Source: Flavobacterium cucumis (GTDB taxonomy: Bacteria > Bacteroidota > Bacteroidia > Flavobacteriales > Flavobacteriaceae). Taken from it: DNA of 64,000 nucleotides. The translations under genes were made by a program, and so were the position numbers. The stretch is taken from NCBI RefSeq assembly GCF_900148835.1, contig NZ_FRYK01000002.1, positions 533,349 through 597,348 of the forward strand, in the 5' to 3' direction. Under the pieces are notes generated by a model. The model was given only the letters and a program-made list of their open reading frames with translations. It ran no database searches and was not told the DNA's origin. This document shows, one piece after another, positions 25,133-33,483 of the stretch (position 1 is the first letter of the stretch; the number at the start of each line of letters is the position of its first letter).

Positions 25133-25574
25133 AATTGTTTTTGATAATTGCAGAAATATCGACATCCACCAATATTCAGCTAGTAAAACAAATGAAAAAG
25201 CAATTGCAGGAAGAACTTCAGGATTAATTAACAAAGGAGAAACTGTAACTTGGAAAGGAAAACATTTTGGTATTAATCTTAATCATCAAAGCATGATTAC
25301 TAAAATGGATTTTCCGAACTATTTCGTTGACGAACAATTAAAAGGGCATTTTAAAAACTTCAAACATCAACATTTTTTTACCCAAAAAGAAAACCAAACT
25401 ATAATGACTGATATTTTAGATTATGAAACTCCGTTTGGTTTTGTTGGAAAGCTATTTGACAAATTACTCTTAAAAAATCATCTAATTAAATTCATAATTT
25501 ATCGAAATGCTATTTTAAAAGAACTATCAGAAAACCACCAAAACCAACCACCACAAAATCGGAACGCTTTCTAA
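25089..25574 (+). CDS. SRPBCC (START-like) domain protein
   Basis: 161 residues. It opens MTQIKITTKIKAPIEIVFDN, the usual first strand of START/SRPBCC ligand-binding proteins, and continues with NKGETVTWKGKHFGINLNHQ and FFTQKENQTIMTDILDYETPFG near the end. No signal peptide. The family binds hydrophobic ligands or is enzymatic; the ligand here is not known. Its last 48 bases overlap the 3' end of the convergent UbiA-like gene. Confidence 0.82.
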   Translation: MTQIKITTKIKAPIEIVFDNCRNIDIHQYSASKTNEKAIAGRTSGLINKGETVTWKGKHFGINLNHQSMITKMDFPNYFVDEQLKGHFKNFKHQHFFTQKENQTIMTDILDYETPFGFVGKLFDKLLLKNHLIKFIIYRNAILKELSENHQNQPPQNRNAF

Positions 25575-26342
25575 CCAAAATGATGCATAATATCTCGAAC
25601 GGTTTTCATTCGCAAAAAAGAGAAAAATAGCAATCGTTCCGCAAACCAAAAGTTTGAAAAAGAATGGTAAAAAGTGATGATTATTGGTATAGAAAAATTC
25701 TAAAATCAAGAGTAAAAACAACAGGAGATAACCTAGTCTTTTCGTCAGCTCCACTCCTATTTTTTGGGGAACGGTTTGTAATTGAATATCGTCATGTTTT
25801 ACATCTACAATATCAAACACCAAAACTATTGAGAAAACTAATAAAAAACGTTGCATCGCCATTAAAAGAACATCCATAGAAAAAGGAATTCCAGCTTCTA
25901 CCAAAGGCAAAATCACAGTTACTCCAACCCAAGTAATTCCAACGATGTAGATTTTTACGCCTTTCCAATTTCGAGCGTTTTGTTTGTTTGGAAAAAAAGG
26001 TAATGTGTATAAAAGAGTCAGTCCAAAAAAAGCAAAAGCACTTAGTTTTGTTGCCCAACTCAATTGCAAGAAAAAATAAAAACAAGCCAACAACGAAATA
26101 AAACTCAAAAAAACGATAGCTTTGAGTTCTTTTTTGATTTCGGTTCTGTTTAACCTTGCTATGGCATCATACTTCACAAAATTATAACCCACTACTGTCC
26201 CAAAAAAAGCGAATAAAGCTACCGAAAAATCGCCGTCAATACCGAAGAAATATTGCGTCATCGACACTAAAGCAAAAGCTGATAATGCTACATGCAAACT
26301 ACTATTGATGTAAAAATCGAGAATTTTCTTAAAAACCACCAT
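25527..26342 (-). CDS. UbiA-like prenyltransferase homologue, divergent
   Basis: 271 residues, about eight to nine transmembrane segments, no signal peptide. The overall layout and two polar stretches at the places of the Asp-rich motifs (GYNFVKYDAIARLNR and FDIVDVKHDD) suggest the UbiA superfamily, which moves prenyl chains in the membrane. The first motif lacks the full NDxxDxxxD, so substrate and activity are uncertain. The gene ends inside the end of the SRPBCC gene on the other strand. Confidence 0.65.
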   Translation of the reverse strand: MVVFKKILDFYINSSLHVALSAFALVSMTQYFFGIDGDFSVALFAFFGTVVGYNFVKYDAIARLNRTEIKKELKAIVFLSFISLLACFYFFLQLSWATKLSAFAFFGLTLLYTLPFFPNKQNARNWKGVKIYIVGITWVGVTVILPLVEAGIPFSMDVLLMAMQRFLLVFSIVLVFDIVDVKHDDIQLQTVPQKIGVELTKRLGYLLLFLLLILEFFYTNNHHFLPFFFKLLVCGTIAIFLFFANENRSRYYASFWLESVPILWWLVLVVF

Positions 26343-26439
26343 TCAACAAAATTAATCAATCTGTTAATAAGACTTGAAATTAGTTGATAAAATTACAAAA
26401 TTTCACATTTTAAAAACAAAAAAATACAAGATTAATAAT

Positions 26440-26447
26440 TACTTTTG
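26440..26447 (+). promoter_or_regulatory. Putative -7 element of gcvP
   Basis: tacttttg matches TAnnTTTG and lies 46 bases before the gcvP start. No TTG at the usual spacing. I saw no glycine-riboswitch fold in this leader. Confidence 0.4.
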
Positions 26448-26492
26448 TTGTCCAAAACAACACATAATAACACACATACACATTTTTAATAA

Positions 26493-29336
26493 ATGAGAAC
26501 AGATGCATTCGCTTTGAGACATTTAGGGCCACGTGAAAGTGACTTAAATCACATGTTTAAAACGGTTGGTGTAGAATCTTTAGACCAATTAATTTTTGAA
26601 ACAATTCCAGATGATATTCGTTTAAAAAACGACTTAAATTTAGACGCTCCTATGACAGAGTATGAGTATTTAACTCACATTCAAGAATTAGGAAAGAAAA
26701 ATAAAGTATTCAAATCATACATTGGCTTAGGATATCACCCAGCGATCGTTCCTGCGGTTATTCAGAGAAATATTTTTGAAAACCCTGGATGGTACACAGC
26801 TTACACACCTTATCAAGCGGAAATTGCGCAAGGTCGTTTAGAAGCAATTTTGAATTTCCAAACTACAGTTATCGAATTAACCGGAATGGAAATCGCAAAT
26901 GCATCGTTACTTGATGAAGGAACAGCTGCTGCGGAAGCAATGGCATTGTTATTCGATGTAAGAACACGCGATCAAAAGAAAAATAATGTGTCGAAATTCT
27001 TCGTTTCAGAAGAAATTTTACCACAAACTTTATCAGTTTTACAAACGCGTTCAACTCCATTAAATATTGAATTAGTAGTTGGAAATCATGAAACTTTTGA
27101 TTTCTCAACTGATTTCTTTGGTGCTATTTTACAATATCCAGGAAAATACGGTCAAGTTTATGACTATGCGGGATTCATTGCAAAAGCTACAGAAAACGAA
27201 ATCAAAGTAGCAGTTGCTGCTGATATTTTATCATTAGCAAAATTAACGCCTCCAGGTGAAATGGGCGCTGCAGTTGTAGTTGGAACTACACAACGTTTTG
27301 GTATTCCAATGGGTTACGGTGGGCCACACGCTGGTTATTTCGCAACAAAAGAAGAATTCAAACGTTCGATGCCAGGAAGAATCATCGGTGTTTCTATCGA
27401 TGCGAACGGAAACCGTGCATTACGTATGGCGTTAGGAACTCGCGAGCAACACATCAAACGTGAAAAAGCAACTTCAAACATCTGTACTGCTCAAGTTTTA
27501 TTAGCGGTTATGGCTGGAATGTATGCGGTGTATCATGGACCAAAAGGTTTACAATATATTGCTGATAAAGTTCATGCTTCTGCTGTTACTACTGCTGACG
27601 CTTTAAATAAATTAGGGGTTTACCAAACAAACTCTGCTTTCTTCGATACAATTTTAGTAAAAGCCGATGCAGCTAAAGTAAAAGCGATTGCTGAAAAACA
27701 CGAAGTAAACTTCTTCTATCCAGATGCTGAAACGATTTCGATTTCATTCAACGAAACGACTTCTGTAAATGACATCAATCAAATTATTGCAATTTTTGCT
27801 GAAGCTACTGGAAAAGATACATTTACAGTAAATCAATTAGCAAATGAAGTAATGGTTCCTGAAAATTTAGTGAGAAAATCAACTTTCTTACAATATGATG
27901 TTTTCAATAACCATCATTCAGAATCGCAATTGATGCGTTACATCAAAAAATTAGAACGTAAAGATTTATCGTTGAACCACTCAATGATTTCGTTAGGTTC
28001 TTGTACGATGAAATTAAATGCTGCTGCTGAAATGTTACCTTTATCTATGGCAAACTGGAACAGCATTCACCCTTTTGCACCAATTGAACAAGCAGAAGGT
28101 TACCAAATCATGTTGAAAAAATTAGAGCAACAATTGAATGTAGTAACTGGTTTCCAAGGAACAACGTTACAACCAAATTCAGGTGCTCAAGGTGAATACG
28201 CTGGTTTGATGGCGATTCGTGCTTATCACCAATCAAGAGGCGATAACCACAGAAATGTGTGTTTAATTCCAGCTTCTGCTCACGGAACGAATCCAGCTTC
28301 TGCTGCTATGGCAGGAATGGAAATCATCGTAACTAAAACCATGGATAATGGTAATATCGATGTAGAAGATTTGAGAGCAAAAGCAATCTTACATAAAGAC
28401 AACTTATCTTGTTTGATGGTAACGTATCCATCAACTCACGGAGTTTTTGAAAGTGCTATCATCGAAATTACAAATATCATTCATGAAAATGGTGGTTTAG
28501 TGTATATGGATGGTGCGAACATGAATGCACAAGTTGGATTAACGAATCCTGCTACTATTGGTGCTGATGTTTGTCACTTAAACTTACACAAAACGTTTGC
28601 TATCCCTCACGGTGGTGGTGGACCTGGTGTTGGACCAATTTGTGTGAACGAAAAATTAGTTCCATTCTTACCAACAAATCCAGTTATTCCAACAGGAGGA
28701 AGTCAAGCAATCACAGCGATTTCTTCTGCGCCTTATGGCTCAGCTTTAGTTTGTTTGATTTCTTATGGCTACATCACAATGTTAGGTGCTGAAGGCTTAA
28801 CTAACGCTACTAAATATGCTATCTTAAATGCAAATTATATGAAAGCGCGTTTAGAAGCACATTATCCAGTATTATATTCTGGAGAAATGGGAAGAGCGGC
28901 TCACGAAATGATTTTAGATTGTAGAGCTTTCGAAGAAAAAGGAATCAAAGTAACGGATATCGCAAAACGTTTAATGGATTATGGTTTCCATGCTCCAACG
29001 GTTTCTTTCCCAGTAGCTGGAACCTTAATGATTGAACCAACTGAATCAGAAGATTTAGCGGAATTAGATCGTTTTTGTGATGCGATGATTTCAATTCGTA
29101 AAGAAATTGAAGCTTCTTCAAAAGATGATGCCAATAACATTTTAAGAAATGCACCTCATACTTTAGCTATGGTTACAGCTAACGAATGGGTTTTCCCTTA
29201 TACAAGAGAACAAGCTGCTTATGCATTGGATTACATTGCTGAGAATAAATTTTGGCCAACAGTTCGTCGTATTGACGAAGCGTATGGCGATAGAAATTTA
29301 GTTTGTTCATGTGCTCCAATTGAGGCTTACATGTAA
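26493..29336 (+). CDS. gcvP: Glycine dehydrogenase (aminomethyl-transferring), P-protein
   Basis: 947 residues, the single-chain alpha2 form of the glycine cleavage P-protein. The N-terminal half begins AFALRHLGPRESDLNHMFK, with SLLDEGTAAAEAM later. The C-terminal half carries the PLP-binding motif HLNLHKTFAIPHGGGGPGVG with Lys700 as the Schiff-base residue. P-protein decarboxylates glycine and passes the methylamine group to lipoylated H-protein. The other subunits (gcvT, gcvH) are not in this window, so the gene stands alone here. Confidence 0.98.
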   Translation: MRTDAFALRHLGPRESDLNHMFKTVGVESLDQLIFETIPDDIRLKNDLNLDAPMTEYEYLTHIQELGKKNKVFKSYIGLGYHPAIVPAVIQRNIFENPGWYTAYTPYQAEIAQGRLEAILNFQTTVIELTGMEIANASLLDEGTAAAEAMALLFDVRTRDQKKNNVSKFFVSEEILPQTLSVLQTRSTPLNIELVVGNHETFDFSTDFFGAILQYPGKYGQVYDYAGFIAKATENEIKVAVAADILSLAKLTPPGEMGAAVVVGTTQRFGIPMGYGGPHAGYFATKEEFKRSMPGRIIGVSIDANGNRALRMALGTREQHIKREKATSNICTAQVLLAVMAGMYAVYHGPKGLQYIADKVHASAVTTADALNKLGVYQTNSAFFDTILVKADAAKVKAIAEKHEVNFFYPDAETISISFNETTSVNDINQIIAIFAEATGKDTFTVNQLANEVMVPENLVRKSTFLQYDVFNNHHSESQLMRYIKKLERKDLSLNHSMISLGSCTMKLNAAAEMLPLSMANWNSIHPFAPIEQAEGYQIMLKKLEQQLNVVTGFQGTTLQPNSGAQGEYAGLMAIRAYHQSRGDNHRNVCLIPASAHGTNPASAAMAGMEIIVTKTMDNGNIDVEDLRAKAILHKDNLSCLMVTYPSTHGVFESAIIEITNIIHENGGLVYMDGANMNAQVGLTNPATIGADVCHLNLHKTFAIPHGGGGPGVGPICVNEKLVPFLPTNPVIPTGGSQAITAISSAPYGSALVCLISYGYITMLGAEGLTNATKYAILNANYMKARLEAHYPVLYSGEMGRAAHEMILDCRAFEEKGIKVTDIAKRLMDYGFHAPTVSFPVAGTLMIEPTESEDLAELDRFCDAMISIRKEIEASSKDDANNILRNAPHTLAMVTANEWVFPYTREQAAYALDYIAENKFWPTVRRIDEAYGDRNLVCSCAPIEAYM

Positions 29337-29357
29337 AAAAATAAATTTTCAATAGTT

Positions 29358-29397
29358 AAAAATCCCAAATTCCAATTCAGGTTTTTGGGATTTTTTT
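29358..29397 (+). terminator. Intrinsic terminator after gcvP
   Basis: aaaaatcccaaa and tttgggattttttt form a stem followed by a T-run, 22 bases after the gcvP stop codon. Confidence 0.8.
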
Positions 29398-29415
29398 AAA
29401 CATGATAAAAGTCAA

Positions 29416-29444
29416 TTGCTTCAAAAAGTATTGTTGTAAATTTG
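29416..29444 (+). promoter_or_regulatory. Putative promoter of the truncated hemoglobin gene
   Basis: ttg (29416-29418) and taaatttg (29437-29444) are 18 bases apart, a full match to the -33/-7 consensus, 20 bases before the start codon. Confidence 0.7.
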
Positions 29445-29464
29445 TGCAATCATAAAATCTAAAA

Positions 29465-29836
29465 ATGAAAGACATTGAAACTCAAGAAGATATTTTACTT
29501 ATCATGAGAAAGTTTTACGACAAACTTTTATCCGATGATTCAATTAATTTTTTCTTTACCAAAGTAACATCTGTTGACCAACATTTAGAAGCACATTTTG
29601 ATATTCTAGCAACTTTTTGGGAACAATCTTTATTCTTAAAAGGAGGTTATTACAACAATATGTTTTCTATTCATAAAGAGGTTCATGACAAACATGCTTT
29701 TACTAAAGAACACTTTGAAACTTGGCTAACACATTTCAATTCAACTATTGATGAGCATTTCGCAGGAAAATATGCCGAACAAATGAAAACGCAAGCGTTG
29801 AGTATGGCGACTATAATGAAGATAAAATTCAATTAA
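29465..29836 (+). CDS. Group III truncated hemoglobin
   Basis: 123 residues, typical of truncated globins. Typical group III features are a helix-rich chain, the Trp in ATFWEQSLFLKGGYY, and the histidine-rich stretch FSIHKEVHDKHAFTKEHFETWL. The proximal heme His is one of 70, 74 or 77. Such globins bind O2 or NO; a role in nitrosative or low-oxygen stress is usual but unproved here. It is a single-gene unit with its own promoter, after the gcvP terminator. Confidence 0.88.
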   Translation: MKDIETQEDILLIMRKFYDKLLSDDSINFFFTKVTSVDQHLEAHFDILATFWEQSLFLKGGYYNNMFSIHKEVHDKHAFTKEHFETWLTHFNSTIDEHFAGKYAEQMKTQALSMATIMKIKFN

Positions 29837-29970
29837 TGGCAGTTAATTTTAGAATTTCACTTTTTTAAACCTATTTCACTACGATATTCACAAAAATGGC
29901 AAAAACCATTAGTTTATCAAATTATTAACAAACAATTATTTGTAATTTAGGTGTACAAAAGAACAATAGA

Positions 29971-31029
29971 ATGAATATCAAAATAACAGGTTCAGGAAGC
30001 TATATTCCTACCGAAGTAGTTTCCAATATCGATTTTGCCCAACACACTTTTTTAAATGATGACGGAACTCCGTTTCCTTATCCAAATGATGTCGTTGCTC
30101 AAAAATTCTTAGAAATTACAGGAATTCACGAACGCCGTTATGTAACAGATGATTTATGCACTTCAGATATTGCATTAATCGCTGCAGAAAAAGCAATTGA
30201 AGATGCTAAAATTGACAGAGAAACCTTAGATTATATCATTTTAGCACACAATTTTGGTGATGTAAAAAAAGGAGCCATTCAATCGGATATTTTACCAAGT
30301 TTAGCCACTAGAGTAAAACATGGATTAAAAATTAAAAATCCAAAATGTGTTGCTTATGATATTCTTTTTGGTTGCCCTGGCTGGGTAGAAGGAGTTATAC
30401 AAGCTTATGCCTTTATCAAAGCGGGAATGGCTAAAAAATGCTTGGTAATCGGTGCCGAAACTTTATCAAGAGTGGTTGATTTACACGACCGAGATTCCAT
30501 GATTTATTCCGATGGCGCTGGGGCTACAATAGTAGAAGCAAGCGATGACGAAGGCGGAATTTTGGCACACGAAACCGCTTCATTTACTTATGACGAAGCT
30601 TATTATTTGTTTTTTGGAAATTCTTTCAACAAAGACCATGACCCAGATGTGCGTTACATTAAAATGCACGGAAGAAAAATTTATGAATTTGCTCTTAGTA
30701 ATGTTCCGAAAGCAATGGCATCGTGTTTAGAAAAGAGTGGCGTTCCAATAGAAAAAGTCAAAAAAGTATTGATTCATCAAGCTAATGAAAAAATGGACGA
30801 AGCTATTATTCATCGATTTTTCAAACAATATAAGCAATCCCCACCAGAAGGTATTATGCCAATGAGTATTCATAAATTAGGAAATTCTAGTGTTGCCACG
30901 GTTCCTACCCTTTTCGATTTAATGATGAAAGGCAAATTAGAAAACCAAGAACTTAGCAAAGGTGATGTAATTATTTTTGCATCGGTTGGTTCCGGAATGA
31001 ATATCAATGCTATGGTGTATAAAATATAA
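29971..31029 (+). CDS. 3-oxoacyl-ACP synthase III (FabH) family protein
   Basis: 352 residues. KAS III fold with catalytic Cys135 in LFGCPGWVEGVIQA, His in IHQANEKMDEAII and Asn in HKLGNSSVATVP, the full Cys-His-Asn triad. It condenses an acyl-CoA or acyl-ACP with malonyl-ACP. Its divergence from housekeeping FabH (extra N-terminal segment SNIDFAQHTFLNDDG) and its position before a methyltransferase and a GT2 point to a specialised lipid or secondary metabolite rather than bulk fatty-acid initiation. Confidence 0.88.
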   Translation: MNIKITGSGSYIPTEVVSNIDFAQHTFLNDDGTPFPYPNDVVAQKFLEITGIHERRYVTDDLCTSDIALIAAEKAIEDAKIDRETLDYIILAHNFGDVKKGAIQSDILPSLATRVKHGLKIKNPKCVAYDILFGCPGWVEGVIQAYAFIKAGMAKKCLVIGAETLSRVVDLHDRDSMIYSDGAGATIVEASDDEGGILAHETASFTYDEAYYLFFGNSFNKDHDPDVRYIKMHGRKIYEFALSNVPKAMASCLEKSGVPIEKVKKVLIHQANEKMDEAIIHRFFKQYKQSPPEGIMPMSIHKLGNSSVATVPTLFDLMMKGKLENQELSKGDVIIFASVGSGMNINAMVYKI

Positions 31030-31040
31030 TTTTTTGTCCC

Positions 31041-31113
31041 AAGTTTAAAGTTTTAGGTTTCAAGTTAAATTGCTAATTTTACCAACTGTTTTCAACTTGA
31101 AACTTTAAACTTG
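31041..31113. repeat. Long imperfect inverted repeat after the KAS III gene
   Basis: aagtttaaag ... tttcaagtt (31041-31066) is matched by aacttgaaactttaaactt (31094-31112) on the opposite arm, with a 7-base bulge on the left side. The adjoining ggcaatgccgaactgagcgaag resembles a dispersed flavobacterial word also seen in part at 18303-18321. Confidence 0.65.
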
Positions 31114-31156
31114 ACTCAAGGCAATGCCGAACTGAGCGAAGCTAAACAAATTTATA

Positions 31157-31690
31157 ATGTACGAAAAAACATATCCGAGCAAACGATTCAATATCACTTT
31201 AGATTTTCTAAAAAAACATATCAAAACTTCTGAAACTATTTTTGATTTAGGCGTTCCTAATCCTTTTTCAAAAATTATGGTAGATAATGGTTATACAGTT
31301 ATCAACACACATGGAGAAGACATTGACAACAATCAATCGGCACTTCAAACAGAAAAATACGATGTGTTTACAGGTTTTGAGATTTTCGAACATTTACTAA
31401 ATCCCTATACGGTTTTACAAAACGTAAAAGCAGACAAAGTTTTAATTTCAATTCCTTTGCGTTTGTGGTTTTCTTCTGCTTACAGGAGTAAAACAGACAT
31501 GTGGGACAGACACTACCACGAATTTGAAGATTGGCAATTGGATTGGCTGCTTGAAAAAGCAGGCTTTAAAATTGTTGACCGAGTGAAATTCACACATCCC
31601 GTTAAAAAAATTGGTTTTAGACCTTTGTTGAGATGGTTTACACCGAGATATTATTTGGTTTACGCAGAAAGAGTGAAAAGTGATAAGTAA
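31157..31690 (+). CDS. Class I SAM-dependent methyltransferase-like protein
   Basis: 177 residues, short for a complete methyltransferase. It has a motif I-like stretch SETIFDLGVPNPFSKIMVDN without the usual glycine triplet, then EKYDVFTGFEIFEHLLNPYTVL, the usual E-x-x-E-H element of methyltransferase type 11/12 enzymes, and a C-terminal LLEKAGFKIVDRVKF. The acceptor is unknown. The GT2 gene begins 15 bases after its stop codon, so the two are probably one unit. Confidence 0.75.
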   Translation: MYEKTYPSKRFNITLDFLKKHIKTSETIFDLGVPNPFSKIMVDNGYTVINTHGEDIDNNQSALQTEKYDVFTGFEIFEHLLNPYTVLQNVKADKVLISIPLRLWFSSAYRSKTDMWDRHYHEFEDWQLDWLLEKAGFKIVDRVKFTHPVKKIGFRPLLRWFTPRYYLVYAERVKSDK

Positions 31691-31705
31691 AAAGTGACAA
31701 GCCAA

Positions 31706-32554
31706 ATGAAATATTACATTATCATTCCTGCCTACAATGAAGAAGCTTTTATGAGCTTAACTTTGCAATCGTTAGTAGAACAAACTGTTTTAGCAACAAA
31801 AATTGTAGTGGTGAATGATAATTCTACCGATAAAACTCCGGAAATTGTTTCTGAATTTGCTTCCAAATATCCATTTATTACTTTAGTGAATAAAAAATCG
31901 GATGCTATTCATTTACCTGGAAGTAAAGTGATTCAAGCATTCCATGAAGGAGAAAAAAACATCGACGACAATTACGATATCATTGTAAAAGCAGATGCTG
32001 ATTTGATTTTTCCAAAGAATTACTTCGAAACCATTATCAAACATTTCCAATCGAATAAGAGAATTGGAATGGTTGGTGGCTTTTGTTACATCGAAAAAAA
32101 TGGGAATTGGGTTTTAGAGAACTTAACCGATAAAAATCATATTCGTGGCGCATTGAAAGCGTATCGAAAAGAAACCTTCAAACAAATTGACGGATTAAAA
32201 CCGCAAATGGGTTGGGATACCGTTGACGAATTACTTTGTAAATTTTACCATTGGAAAGTGGTAACTGATGAAAGTTTACACGTAAAACACCTAAAACCTA
32301 CAGGTGCTAGCTACAATCAAGCTGCAAGATTCAAACAAGGAGAAGCTTTTTATACCTTAGGTTATGGCTTTTTCATCACAGCCGTTGCTTCTTTAAAACT
32401 AGCCATGCGAAAAGGAAAACCTTTATTATTTTTAGATTACATCAAAGGTTTTTGGAAAGCAAAAAGAGAAAATAAAACTATGTTGGTCACACCTGAACAA
32501 GCAAAATTTGTTAGAAAATATCGTTGGAAGAAGATGAAAGAGAAGTTGTTTTAA
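31706..32554 (+). CDS. Family 2 glycosyltransferase
   Basis: 282 residues from the ATG at 31706; the GTG four codons earlier is less likely because MKYYIIIPAYNEEAF is the canonical GT2 start. GT-A fold: VVVNDNSTDKTPEIV, then VKADADLIFPKNYF with the metal-binding DxD, and MGWDTVDELL as the acceptor/catalytic region. Probably membrane-associated, acting on an envelope lipid or polysaccharide. Cotranscribed with the methyltransferase gene. Confidence 0.88.
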   Translation: MKYYIIIPAYNEEAFMSLTLQSLVEQTVLATKIVVVNDNSTDKTPEIVSEFASKYPFITLVNKKSDAIHLPGSKVIQAFHEGEKNIDDNYDIIVKADADLIFPKNYFETIIKHFQSNKRIGMVGGFCYIEKNGNWVLENLTDKNHIRGALKAYRKETFKQIDGLKPQMGWDTVDELLCKFYHWKVVTDESLHVKHLKPTGASYNQAARFKQGEAFYTLGYGFFITAVASLKLAMRKGKPLLFLDYIKGFWKAKRENKTMLVTPEQAKFVRKYRWKKMKEKLF

Positions 32555-32564
32555 TTCTTAGTAA

Positions 32565-33479
32565 ATGAAAAATATTATCTTATTTACACTTCTTTTTGTC
32601 AGTAATGTTTTTTCTCAAAAAAAAATCACAGTTGCTTCTACTTTAAAATCTCCAATTACAGATGCGTTACTAATTGTTAACAATTCTCCTAAATATATTA
32701 CAGATAGTTTAGGAAGTGTTACAATAAAAGAAGTAGACTTAAACGCTTCAATTTTAATAAGACATGTAAAATATAAACTAAAAACATTTGATAATATAAC
32801 AAATCAAGACACTTTATTTCTAGAAGAAAAACTTGAAGAATTGAAAGATATTGAAATAATTGTGTCTTCTAAAACTAAAAAGAGAACAGAATCATTATTT
32901 CCGAAGATTTCATCAAGAAATATTCTACCTGAAAACTTTGGAAAAAGTAGTTCAATTGGTAGTAACATAGAAATTGCACTTTATTTTCCAAATGAAAAAA
33001 AACAAAGCAATATTATTCAAAAATTAAAGATTTACACCAATGATTATAAAGTTCTGGAAAACCTAGAAACTAAAAAAACTAATAAAAGAAGAAATGCTAA
33101 GTTTAGCCCTATTCAAGTAAATTTTTATACTGTTGATTCTATTTATGAAGTTCCAAATGAAAAAATATTTAAAAAAAACCTCTTAGTTTCATGTCAAATT
33201 GATGATGATTATGCTATTTTAGAACTTTCAGAAGAAGAAGAATTTGAATTTCCTACAAATGGTATTTTCGTTACCATTAAAAATCTTTCTAAAGAAGACT
33301 ATCAAGCATTAGGATTTGATTATCCTCCTGGAATAACCACAATTGGAGTTTCAAAAGACAACAAAATTATACCTTATTTTAGATATCTTCATGAAGGTGA
33401 AACTGCTTTATGGAAAAAATATGATTATATGATTAAAAGACAAAACACATATAAAGTTGGGATTGAGTTTAAAAATTAA
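32565..33479 (+). CDS. Exported protein of unknown function
   Basis: 304 residues with signal peptide MKNIILFTLLFVSNVFSQ. Residues 20-90 look like a CarboxypepD_reg-like beta domain (ITVASTLKSPITDALLIVNN, TDSLGSVTIKEVDLNA). The rest is lysine-rich beta structure. No family can be named. It starts 10 bases after the GT2 gene and is followed by two further exported proteins, so it may belong to one envelope unit. Confidence 0.65.
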   Translation: MKNIILFTLLFVSNVFSQKKITVASTLKSPITDALLIVNNSPKYITDSLGSVTIKEVDLNASILIRHVKYKLKTFDNITNQDTLFLEEKLEELKDIEIIVSSKTKKRTESLFPKISSRNILPENFGKSSSIGSNIEIALYFPNEKKQSNIIQKLKIYTNDYKVLENLETKKTNKRRNAKFSPIQVNFYTVDSIYEVPNEKIFKKNLLVSCQIDDDYAILELSEEEEFEFPTNGIFVTIKNLSKEDYQALGFDYPPGITTIGVSKDNKIIPYFRYLHEGETALWKKYDYMIKRQNTYKVGIEFKN

Positions 33480-33483
33480 ATCA

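Noticed and set aside
26343..26492. Possible glycine riboswitch upstream of gcvP
   Set aside because: No tandem GGA-rich glycine aptamer pattern is visible; the leader is short and A/T-rich.
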